NCBI GenBank assembly: GCA_003557445.1
Contig: PWOK01000319.1
Coordinates: forward strand, 1-5,532
Reading direction: 5' to 3'
Length of the DNA: 5,532 bases
Source: Halanaerobiaceae bacterium
Lineage (GTDB): Bacteria; Bacillota_F; Halanaerobiia; Halanaerobiales; CSSED10-376
Shown here: positions 1-5,270 of the stretch, in pieces
Layout of the letters: every line of letters starts with the position of its first letter
How positions within the stretch are numbered: position 1 is the stretch's first letter
The notes under the pieces: model-generated
The model's database searches: none
Told to the model about the DNA's origin: nothing
The model's input: the letters and a program-made list of their open reading frames with translations, nothing else
Made by a program: the position numbers and the translations under genes

Positions 1-26
1 CCGATTACCAGTAATCTACCTGCCAT
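1..26 (-). CDS. Start of a probable PfkB/ribokinase-family sugar kinase (partial)
   Basis: Only the first eight codons are inside the window, reading M-A-G-R-L-L-V-I and then the first bases of a glycine codon. A short basic start followed by a hydrophobic beta strand ending in glycine is how PfkB/ribokinase-type kinases begin (xxLLVIGE or xxVLVIGS). The start is secure: ATG at 26-24 has a strong Shine-Dalgarno AAGGAGG at 40-34, seven bases upstream, and a near-consensus sigma-A promoter further up. A kinase next to an ADP-ribosylglycohydrolase homologue matches known neighbourhoods such as E. coli yegU-yegV, which supports the guess. Eight residues cannot prove the family; other proteins opening with a Rossmann-like strand, such as an NAD-dependent dehydrogenase, remain possible. 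That a gene starts here is well supported; its function is tentative. Confidence 0.5.
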
Positions 27-59
27 GATTATACCTCCTTTCCAGCTTTTTATTAAATT

Positions 60-105
60 ATTATAGGTTTACTTTTCATTTATTTATTAATATAAAACCT
101 ATAAT
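60..105. repeat. 11-bp perfect inverted repeat overlapping the kinase promoter (candidate operator pair)
   Basis: ATTATAGGTTT at 60-70 is repeated exactly in inverted form as AAACCTATAAT at 95-105, with 24 bases between the arms. On the minus strand the 95-105 arm fills the spacer immediately upstream of the -10 box. The other arm falls at about +13 to +23 of the predicted transcript. Only one arm is transcribed, so an RNA hairpin cannot form in that message, and a protein-binding DNA operator is the better reading. The position would suit a repressor that blocks or loops the promoter. The cognate regulator is not visible in the window. Confidence 0.55.
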
Positions 106-117
106 GTTCTTTGTCAA
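89..117 (-). promoter_or_regulatory. Sigma-A promoter for the left-edge kinase-like gene
   Basis: On the minus strand, TTGACA (117-112) is a perfect -35. It is followed after exactly 17 bases by TATATT (94-89), a five-of-six match to the -10 consensus. Transcription should begin near position 82, giving a leader of about 55 bases before the ATG at 26. The promoter lies between the ADP-ribosylglycohydrolase gene and the kinase-like gene, so the latter can be transcribed independently, although read-through from the former is possible because no convincing terminator separates them. Confidence 0.75.
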
Positions 118-128
118 GGAAAAGGTGG

Positions 129-147
129 ATTTTTAAAACAGGCTTAA
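129..147. repeat. 19-bp direct repeat, left copy
   Basis: ATTTTTAAAACAGGCTTAA at 129-147 recurs base-for-base at 4633-4651 in the same orientation; the match stops at the next base on both sides. This copy sits between the 3' end of the ADP-ribosylglycohydrolase gene and the kinase promoter, 11 bases upstream of its -35. It could be a recombination or insertion footprint, a dispersed genomic repeat, or an upstream regulatory site shared by two minus-strand promoters. The sequence alone does not decide between these. Confidence 0.6.
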
Positions 148-213
148 TTGTTTATTATTTCTTTCATATCTCTGAAAATATTATTTCCATTTCCAAACTT
201 AAATTTTTTAAGT

Positions 214-1266
214 TTAATATTCTTCCATCATACTAATTATGTTTTTTATTTTATTTAATTCAGCCCGATATGCCCTATAAAGACCATCTGCAGACTGTTT
301 TAATAATCTTTTTGAAACAGTATAATCATTGGCCAGAGTAGCTTTATCCACCTGCTTTATCCACTTCCCGGGAAGACCATTTGAACCAGTATAAGCTCCC
401 GATAATCCTGAAGCAATTGCTGCAGTACAATCTGTATCTCTTCCAAAATTCACGGCCATTAATATGGTTTTCCGGGGATCAGCTTTTGCAAATTTAAAAA
501 GAGCAAAACCTTTTGTTACCAGCTCATGAGACATACTCATTCCATAAATATTTCCATGACCATTATAATGTTGATAGAATAAATCTCTCAGTTCTTCATA
601 ATTTTTAGCCTGTTCACACCACTTCAATCCTCGTTCAACTTCGGAACGTGGTCTGGAAGACAGAAAGGATAAACCGGTTTCAATTACTAAATCTATACTG
701 ACATCTGGTTTTAAAGCTTCTGCTATGGCCGCATTATAAGCTGCTCCCCATTCCAGTGCATGAGCATGTTTGGGTTGGTAGAGACTGCCCAGTTCAATAC
801 TATCAAGTGCTGCCTGATCTGGATTACCAGCATTCATCAGACCTACAGGATGAGCTGAACGAACAAAAGAAACAATTCCCGGATAATCCGAATAATGACC
901 AACATCTCTGGGAGGCATACCTGCTTTTACCAGCCTGTATAAAATTTCGTCACAGGATTCCATCTGCTTATTAAAGTTATCAGGATCAATATCTCTTAAC
1001 CAGATTTTTTTTAAATTTTCAGCATTTATTCTGCCATTTTTTTCGATATAGGCTGTAGTTAATAGCCTCTGTCTTTCAATACCATCTTCTGTTGTTCCGG
1101 CCATTCTATCTCTGTGATTATAGTGATTATAAGGCAATAATTGATCAAGATAGCCATGTTTTTCTTCAATTTCTTTAAAATGCATTCCTTCTACTGCTGC
1201 TCCCATTGCTGAAGCAATATTGGTTGCAGCAATACATCCAAAAAATTTGTCTCTTAAATCAGTCAT
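214..1266 (-). CDS. ADP-ribosylglycohydrolase-family protein, variant metal-site motifs
   Basis: This 350-residue protein belongs to the ADP-ribosylglycohydrolase (ARH/DraG) superfamily, whose studied members use a dinuclear metal centre to cleave ADP-ribose-type N- or O-glycosidic bonds. It has no signal peptide or membrane segment, so it is cytoplasmic. The all-helical fold is framed by an N-terminal GC..........GAAVEG stretch (residues 10-27), the first metal motif G-T-T-E-D-G (57-62) and the second N-F-G-R-D-T-D-C (273-280), followed by the family's AAIASGLSGAYTG (282-294). The classic S/T-D-D-S/T motif is here T-E-D-G, DTDT is DTDC, and the usual GDA near residue 19 is ASA. Family membership is therefore solid, but the substrate may not be ADP-ribosyl protein. 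The ATG at 1266 has AGGAGG at 1280-1275, eight bases upstream. The gene diverges from the aldo/keto reductase and lies upstream of a kinase-like gene on the same strand, which suggests glycoside or nucleoside scavenging. Its base composition is visibly higher in G+C than that of the isomerase/dehydrogenase pair. Confidence 0.88.
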   Translation of the reverse strand: MTDLRDKFFGCIAATNIASAMGAAVEGMHFKEIEEKHGYLDQLLPYNHYNHRDRMAGTTEDGIERQRLLTTAYIEKNGRINAENLKKIWLRDIDPDNFNKQMESCDEILYRLVKAGMPPRDVGHYSDYPGIVSFVRSAHPVGLMNAGNPDQAALDSIELGSLYQPKHAHALEWGAAYNAAIAEALKPDVSIDLVIETGLSFLSSRPRSEVERGLKWCEQAKNYEELRDLFYQHYNGHGNIYGMSMSHELVTKGFALFKFAKADPRKTILMAVNFGRDTDCTAAIASGLSGAYTGSNGLPGKWIKQVDKATLANDYTVSKRLLKQSADGLYRAYRAELNKIKNIISMMEEY

Positions 1267-1429
1267 TAATTAATCCTCCTTTTTTCTTCCCTTTATTATT
1301 CTTTTTACCTTTCCTTGTTACGTTTCCACGCCCTTCCCGGTCATTTTTGAAAAATATTTTGATTAGTAATATTTTTAATTGCATTAATAATGTATATATG
1401 ATATTTTTATTCATAGTTGATAAATTAAT

Positions 1430-1458
1430 TTGCTCCTTTTATTACTTAACTTTATTAT
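1430..1458 (+). promoter_or_regulatory. Candidate promoter for the aldo/keto reductase
   Basis: TTGCTC (1430-1435) and TATTAT (1453-1458) are separated by 17 bases and lie about 55 bases upstream of the start codon. Both boxes deviate from consensus and the region is very AT-rich, so chance matches are likely. An alternative -35, TTGATA at 1417-1422, has only a poor partner (TATTAC). I see no other clear signal in the 240-base divergent intergenic region, apart from the two ribosome binding sites and a short G+C-richer patch at 1321-1342. Confidence 0.35.
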
Positions 1459-1498
1459 AAAGAGTTTTTTATTTTTTATCAAACATTAATTTAAAAAC

Positions 1499-1504
1499 AG
1501 GAGG
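1499..1504 (+). promoter_or_regulatory. Ribosome binding site that decides the aldo/keto reductase start
   Basis: AGGAGG at 1499-1504 lies only two bases before an ATG at 1507, which is too close for initiation. It is 11 bases before an in-frame TTG at 1516; counting the overlapping GGAGGAG, the gap is nine bases. The TTG is therefore the more plausible start. It also gives the N-terminus M-Q-V-N-Y-T-R-K-L-G-R-T-G, closer to the usual beginning of this family. Confidence 0.6.
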
Positions 1505-1515
1505 AGATGATATTA

Positions 1516-2604
1516 TTGCAGGTAAATTACACACGAAAGTTAGGAAGAACAGGTATTAAAGTTTTCCCCCTTGGATTTGGTGGAATTCCTATTCAGAGGC
1601 TTAATACCAGAGAAGCAGTTAAGATTGTCAGGGCAGCAGTTAAGCTGGGAATTAATTTTATTGATACTGCCAGAGCATATTCTGATAGTGAAGAAAAAAT
1701 TGGATTGGCCCTGGAAAATGTAGAAAAAAAAATCTTTCTGGCAACTAAAACACCAAAATTAGATAAAAAAGGATCACTAAATGATATTAAAATAAGTCTT
1801 GACAGACTAAAAGTTTCCTCTATTGACATTTATCAATTACATGGTATTAATGATAGAAATAGTTTAAAAGAAGTTATGAAAAGTGATGGAGCACTGTCTG
1901 GACTTAAACAGGCAAAAAAAGCCGGAAAAATAAAACATATAGCAATTACAGGCCATAATAATGAAATTTTACTTGAAGCTCTTGAAACAGGAGATTTTTC
2001 AACAGTACAATTCTGTTATAATTATATTGAAAATGACTGTGAAGAAAAACTTATAGACTATTGTCTTGAAAATGATATCGGAATGATTGCCATGAAACCA
2101 CTCGCTGGAGGACGCCTGGAAAATCCTGCAGTTGCTTTAAAATATGTATTGAGTAAAGAAGGGATAATACCTGACCCGGGAATGGAAACAATTGAAGAAG
2201 TTAAAGAAAACATGGAAATAGCTCAAAACTCCTGGGAACTTAATCAGCAGGAAAAAGAATTAATTCAGAAAGATATTGAAAAACTGGGAACTCAGTTTTG
2301 TAGACGCTGTGATTACTGTCAACCCTGTCCTGAAGAAATCTCTATTTCAGCAGTTTTAAGAGCTGAATCTTTTATTAATAGAATGCCTGCTCAGCAAATC
2401 AATGACAAAGAGGGCTGGATTTATAAATCATTTAAAAAAGCTGAAAACTGTACCAATTGCCGTCAATGTGTGGAAAGATGTCCTTATGATTTACCTGTAC
2501 CGGAATTAATAGATGAAAATATTGAAATAATGTCTGACTTTTTATTAAAACAGACCAGAAGAAAAAATCTTAAGTTCCACAAAATGTATCAAGAAAAGAG
2601 TTAA
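1516..2604 (+). CDS. Aldo/keto reductase with C-terminal double 4Fe-4S ferredoxin domain
   Basis: This is a cytoplasmic aldo/keto reductase of 362 residues (365 from the ATG at 1507) that carries an iron-sulfur tail. The TIM-barrel part opens with RKLGRTGIKV..LGFGG, and the catalytic tetrad can be read as D50 (FIDTARAY), Y55, K78 (LATKTP) and H109 (YQLHG). GMIAMKPLAGGRL around residues 189-201 is the usual strand before the cofactor site. From about residue 260 there are two cysteine motifs: C262-x2-C265-x2-C268-x2-C271-P and C312-x2-C315-x2-C318-x3-C322-P, each able to hold a 4Fe-4S cluster. This architecture is common in anaerobes and is annotated as 4Fe-4S-containing aldo/keto reductase; physiological substrates are mostly unknown. 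The added clusters suggest electron exchange with ferredoxin or another carrier as well as NAD(P)H. The gene is transcribed alone, diverges from the ADP-ribosylglycohydrolase gene and ends at a strong hairpin. All key residues are present and the length is normal. Confidence 0.92.
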   Translation: MQVNYTRKLGRTGIKVFPLGFGGIPIQRLNTREAVKIVRAAVKLGINFIDTARAYSDSEEKIGLALENVEKKIFLATKTPKLDKKGSLNDIKISLDRLKVSSIDIYQLHGINDRNSLKEVMKSDGALSGLKQAKKAGKIKHIAITGHNNEILLEALETGDFSTVQFCYNYIENDCEEKLIDYCLENDIGMIAMKPLAGGRLENPAVALKYVLSKEGIIPDPGMETIEEVKENMEIAQNSWELNQQEKELIQKDIEKLGTQFCRRCDYCQPCPEEISISAVLRAESFINRMPAQQINDKEGWIYKSFKKAENCTNCRQCVERCPYDLPVPELIDENIEIMSDFLLKQTRRKNLKFHKMYQEKS

Positions 2605-2616
2605 TATAATAAAATA

Positions 2617-2648
2617 CCGGTGTAAATTATATAAAATTATTACACCGG
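2617..2648. terminator. Bidirectional terminator between convergent genes
   Basis: CCGGTGTAA (2617-2625) pairs perfectly with TTACACCGG (2640-2648) around a 14-base AT-rich loop. The hairpin lies 12 bases after the reductase stop and 24 bases after the dehydrogenase stop on the opposite strand. In the minus-strand reading it is followed by a T-rich run (TATTTTATTAT). In the plus-strand reading there is only ATAGACTTTTAA, so termination is probably stronger for the dehydrogenase operon. The G+C-rich stem base stands out against its surroundings. Confidence 0.75.
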
Positions 2649-2672
2649 ATAGACTTTTAAACACAGTTAAAT

Positions 2673-3746
2673 TTATTTATAAGAAATTTTTTCTATTTCA
2701 ATCATTTTACCTGTTTTCCCTGATTCATAAATAGCATCAACCATTTGAGTTAAAGCTATACTCTGGCGACCCGGACAAAGAAGTTCTGCTTCACCTTTTA
2801 TTTTTTCTATAAAATTTACTACCTTTTCTTTTTGGCCATTTACTTTCTTATTTAATTTTGGCTGAAAATTTACTATGTTTTTATTAATTTCTCCATAAAT
2901 TTCTAAAGGAGAATAATTTGCTCCAGCTTTATCTCCATAAACTTTACTGTAAATACCTGTGCTTTTTCCATTATAAGCCCAACTAACATCGAATACCATG
3001 GTTGCACCATTTTCAAATTTAATAAAAGCACTGGCCAGGTCTTCTGTATCAAAAACTCCTTCTTTGTTTCCACTCATAGCCCAGTATTGACCAATTCCTT
3101 CAACTTCATAATTTCCAAATTTACAATAAGTTGAAGCAGTTACAGATACAGGTCGTGGACATCCCATAAACCACCATGTGAGATCAAGAGAATGAACACC
3201 ACAATCTATTAAAGGTCCTCCTCCCGACAAATCTTTTTTTGTAAACCATCCATGAGGATTTCCGCGTCTGCGCAACCATCCTGATTTAGCATAATATATT
3301 TCTCCCAATAATCCATTTTCTATATGTTTTTTTAAAGTTTGAGATTCTAAATTAAATCTATTATTAAATGCAATTGCAAAAACCTTATTATTTTCTTCTG
3401 CAGCTTTTACCATTTTTAATACTTCCTCAGTATTCATTGCTGTAGGTTTTTCACACAATACATGAATATCATTATTAAATGCCTCTACTGTTTGTTCACA
3501 ATGAGCCCAGGTTGGTGTACATATACTAACAAGATCAAGTTCTTCAGAAGAATACATTTTTTTATAATCTGTATATATATGGTCAGAATCAATATTATAT
3601 TCTGCAGCTATTTTTTTTAATCTTTTTTCATCAGTATCACAAAGAGCTGTAATTTCAGTATCTTCAATACTATCATATGAGGGCAGATGTGCTCCCTGTC
3701 CAATATTTCCTACTCCTACTACACCAGCTTTTAATATTTTTGTCAT
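2673..3746 (-). CDS. Gfo/Idh/MocA-family NAD(P)-dependent sugar dehydrogenase
   Basis: This 357-residue, intact oxidoreductase of the Gfo/Idh/MocA family most likely oxidises or reduces a hydroxyl of a sugar, cyclitol or sugar acid in the cytoplasm. An N-terminal Rossmann fold has GVGNIG (residues 11-16), and an acidic residue ends the second strand (D37 in CDTDE), favouring NAD over NADP. SICTPTWAH (74-82) and the hallmark CEKP (98-101, catalytic K100) follow. The C-terminal domain has GGGPLIDCGVHSLDLTWWFMG (175-195), in which D181 and H185 are the family's usual substrate and proton-relay residues. The ATG at 3746 has AAAGGAGA at 3760-3753, with the GGAG core seven bases before the start. 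The gene begins 31 bases after the isomerase-like gene on the same strand, so the two form an operon, and transcription ends at the hairpin at 2617-2648. Pairing with a xylose-isomerase-type TIM barrel recalls inositol (iolG/iolE-like) and keto-sugar pathways, but the substrate cannot be named. Confidence 0.92.
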   Translation of the reverse strand: MTKILKAGVVGVGNIGQGAHLPSYDSIEDTEITALCDTDEKRLKKIAAEYNIDSDHIYTDYKKMYSSEELDLVSICTPTWAHCEQTVEAFNNDIHVLCEKPTAMNTEEVLKMVKAAEENNKVFAIAFNNRFNLESQTLKKHIENGLLGEIYYAKSGWLRRRGNPHGWFTKKDLSGGGPLIDCGVHSLDLTWWFMGCPRPVSVTASTYCKFGNYEVEGIGQYWAMSGNKEGVFDTEDLASAFIKFENGATMVFDVSWAYNGKSTGIYSKVYGDKAGANYSPLEIYGEINKNIVNFQPKLNKKVNGQKEKVVNFIEKIKGEAELLCPGRQSIALTQMVDAIYESGKTGKMIEIEKISYK

Positions 3747-3777
3747 TTTATCTCTCCTTTATTTTTTTATATTAATT

Positions 3778-4539
3778 TTAATTAATTAAATCCAGTGTTT
3801 TTTTAATTGTATTTTTTGAAGAAATTGAAGGTTTAAATTCACATCCAATATATCCATTATAGTTTAATCTATTTATTTCTTCAAAAATATTTTTATAATT
3901 CAATTCACCTGTACCTGGTTCTTTTCTTCCAGGAACATCAGCCAGATGAAAATGTCCAATATAATCAATATGATTTTTGATATTTTGAATAATATTCCCT
4001 TCAGTTATTTGCTGATGGTAAATATCAAAAAGAATTTTTACAGAATTACTGCCAACAGCATCAATTATTTCATATCCTTCATATGAAGAACTTAAAAAAT
4101 AACCAGGGTGATTTACTTCGGTATTTAAAGGTTCAACTACTAAAGATATATTCTTTTTTTCTGCTTCAGGAGCTATTTTTTTTAAAATATTAATTATATT
4201 TTGTTTTTGTTTTTTTCTTGAAATATCTTTTTGTTCTTGACCCACTGTTATTATTACATTATGAGCATTTAGTTTTTTGCCAATATCTAGTGCCTTTTTA
4301 ATATCCTCATAAGCCTGTTCTGATTTTTTTGTATCAGTTAAAGAAGTTTTACTTCCTGTAAATGCAGCAAGTTCCAGTTCATATTCTTTTTTTAGTGAAT
4401 TAATTTTTTCTATATCTTTGTCCTGCCACCCCCAAAATTCAAATGCTTTTATTCCTGTTTTAGCTGTACTTTTAATTCTTTCTAAAAATTCTTTTTCTTT
4501 AAAAATCATTTCAATACAAATTGACAGTTTTAATGACAT
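3778..4539 (-). CDS. Hydroxypyruvate-isomerase-like TIM-barrel sugar isomerase/epimerase
   Basis: This 253-residue protein belongs to the xylose isomerase-like TIM-barrel family (AP endonuclease 2 fold), in the branch containing hydroxypyruvate isomerase (Hyi/GIP) and ketose epimerases. Such enzymes isomerise or epimerise small keto sugars using one divalent metal. The metal-site pattern is complete: E136 in VVEPLN, D172 with H175 in FDIYHQQ, H198 and D201 in GHFHLAD, R205 in PGR and E234 in GCEFKP. The run HFHLADVPGRKEPGTGELNY, spread over 196-215, is typical of Hyi-like proteins. Length matches the family (about 250-265). The ATG at 4539 has AGGGAGG at 4552-4546, six bases upstream. It is the first gene of an operon with the Gfo/Idh/MocA dehydrogenase. 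Codon use is extremely AT-rich and lysine/isoleucine-heavy compared with the ADP-ribosylglycohydrolase gene. Hydroxypyruvate as substrate is a family label only; a ketose 3-epimerase or an IolE-like dehydratase cannot be excluded. Confidence 0.88.
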   Translation of the reverse strand: MSLKLSICIEMIFKEKEFLERIKSTAKTGIKAFEFWGWQDKDIEKINSLKKEYELELAAFTGSKTSLTDTKKSEQAYEDIKKALDIGKKLNAHNVIITVGQEQKDISRKKQKQNIINILKKIAPEAEKKNISLVVEPLNTEVNHPGYFLSSSYEGYEIIDAVGSNSVKILFDIYHQQITEGNIIQNIKNHIDYIGHFHLADVPGRKEPGTGELNYKNIFEEINRLNYNGYIGCEFKPSISSKNTIKKTLDLIN

Positions 4540-4569
4540 TGTTTTCCTCCCTTTTGTGTTATTAAATAA

Positions 4570-4599
4570 ATTTTATTTATATATATATTATTCAAGCAA
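4570..4599 (-). promoter_or_regulatory. Candidate promoter for the isomerase-dehydrogenase operon
   Basis: On the minus strand TTGCTT (4599-4594) is followed after 18 bases by TAAAAT (4575-4570), 30 bases upstream of the ATG at 4539. The surrounding DNA is almost pure A/T, so box matching has little discriminating power. The position is sensible because nothing else upstream on this strand is intact. The right copy of the 19-bp direct repeat ends 33 bases before the proposed -35. Confidence 0.35.
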
Positions 4600-4632
4600 A
4601 TATAATAATATCCTTTTTCTTTTTGATTAATT

Positions 4633-4651
4633 ATTTTTAAAACAGGCTTAA
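4633..4651. repeat. 19-bp direct repeat, right copy
   Basis: This is identical to 129-147 and in the same orientation. It lies between the isomerase-dehydrogenase operon and the broken radical SAM gene. The recognisable reading of that pseudogene (ending K-C-V-V) stops inside the last two bases of this repeat, so the repeat marks a genuine junction. Read on the minus strand, both copies sit upstream of a minus-strand promoter, 11 and 33 bases from the proposed -35 boxes. That also allows a shared regulatory-site explanation. Confidence 0.6.
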
Positions 4652-5031
4652 CCACACATTTAGCTTTTTTATTTATTTTTTTTATAATTCCAGGTCCCTG
4701 AGTATTAAATTTGATTTGGTCTCAATAGCCAACCCAAACCCCTATTTTCTATTATTTCTAAACACTTTCTTGTCTTCTGCAGTTTCTTTTCCAGAAGAAT
4801 ATAGGGATTAGTCATAGCTCCTGTTGAAATCATACATTTTTTTCGTTTTTTTTTGAGCCTTTCTTCCAGCAATTCCGCTGCATTTACTTTAACTTCTATA
4901 TCTTCAAATTCATGTTTCATTTAATAACAATTACTTCTTGAATCACAATAAATACAGCCATGGGTACATCCACGGTAAATATTCATTCCATTTTTTGAAG
5001 ATAAAATCCCTTTAGCTTTGACCTCATGCAT
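4650..5031 (-). pseudogene. Broken SPL-family radical SAM gene (nonsense codon, two frameshifts, 3' truncation)
   Basis: From ATG at 5031 (GAGG at 5042-5039, seven bases upstream) the reading contains NIYRGCTHGCIYCDSR, with the radical SAM cluster motif C22-x3-C26-x2-C29. It resembles the N-terminus of proteins related to spore photoproduct lyase (COG1533-type). A TAA at 4923-4921 interrupts it after S-N-C-Y. The same frame resumes at once with MKHEFEDIEVKVNA, then KCMISTGAMTNPYILLE, where relatives usually read DPYIPLE. Near 4732 the frame slips; restoring one T gives GLGLAIETKSNLILRDLEL. A second one-T loss near 4684 precedes KKINKKAKCVV, after which similarity ends at the 19-bp direct repeat. 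About 127 residue-equivalents remain of a family that is usually near 290. Intact relatives presumably ran through without interruption. The gene is almost certainly non-functional, and the damage looks like slow decay after a deletion or rearrangement at its 3' end. The 71-codon open frame at 4705-4920 is only its middle piece. The substrate of these SPL relatives is unknown. Confidence 0.85.
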
Positions 5032-5052
5032 ACTTATTCCTCTTTTCTTTTA

Positions 5053-5083
5053 TACCTGTATTGACTAGTCATTGGCACAGGTA
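5053..5083. repeat. Nested inverted repeat at the truncation point of the signal-peptide ORF
   Basis: TACCTGT (5053-5059) and ACAGGTA (5077-5083) form 7-bp arms. Between them lies the perfect 10-bp palindrome TGACTAGTCA (5062-5071). The TAG stop of the signal-peptide ORF is within the palindrome. No T-run follows on either strand, so it is not a standard terminator. It may be an operator or a scar of recombination. Confidence 0.4.
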
Positions 5084-5148
5084 AATCCTTGAAACAACAT
5101 TAAAAAAATCAAGACAAATAAGAATAGTAGGCTTTTTTTAAATAACAT
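5065..5148 (-). CDS. 27-codon signal-peptide ORF, probable remnant of a secreted protein gene
   Basis: ATG at 5148 has a good Shine-Dalgarno GGGAGG at 5163-5158, nine bases upstream. The 27 residues begin M-L-F-K-K-S and continue as an unbroken hydrophobic stretch of leucine, phenylalanine, valine and isoleucine to about residue 19. They end Q-G-F-T-C-A-N-D before a TAG at 5067-5065. This is the n-, h- and c-region of a Sec signal peptide, with a possible cleavage after A25 (T-C-A). The cysteine at 24 lacks a normal lipobox. Nothing mature follows: the stop lies in the centre of a 10-bp palindrome, and the broken SPL gene starts 33 bases later. The most economical view is a secreted or binding-protein gene truncated just after its signal peptide. 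A genuine small membrane peptide cannot be ruled out. Confidence 0.5.
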   Translation of the reverse strand: MLFKKSLLFLFVLIFLMLFQGFTCAND

Positions 5149-5270
5149 TTTACTTTTCCTCCCAGGCTTATAGTTGTTTTTTTCCTTTTATTCATAGTCT
5201 CTTTTATATATGTTCCTGCTGCTTGATGCAGTATCACATTATTTGGTATAAACACCCTGTTTGATTTTTT

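Noticed and set aside
195..215. AAACTTAAA/TTTAAGTTT inverted repeat overlapping the stop codon of the ADP-ribosylglycohydrolase gene as a terminator
   Set aside because: The stem has only one G-C pair and no T-run follows on either strand. It is too weak to call a terminator.
364..375. 12-bp perfect palindrome CTTCCCGGGAAG
   Set aside because: It lies inside coding sequence for G-L-P-G-K-W and is explained by codon choice; no related site pattern was found.
1316..1328. TGTTACGTTTCCA as a catabolite-repression (cre) or LacI-type operator
   Set aside because: It resembles the cre pattern but is one base short and lacks proper dyad symmetry around the central CG.
756..1460. Plus-strand open frames at 756-974 and 1206-1460
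   Set aside because: The first lies antisense to the ADP-ribosylglycohydrolase gene. The second overlaps that gene's start and the low-complexity intergenic region. Neither has a ribosome binding site or family resemblance.
5163..5170. CAGGCTTA as a third copy of the direct repeat
   Set aside because: Only eight bases match and the flanks do not; chance is sufficient.
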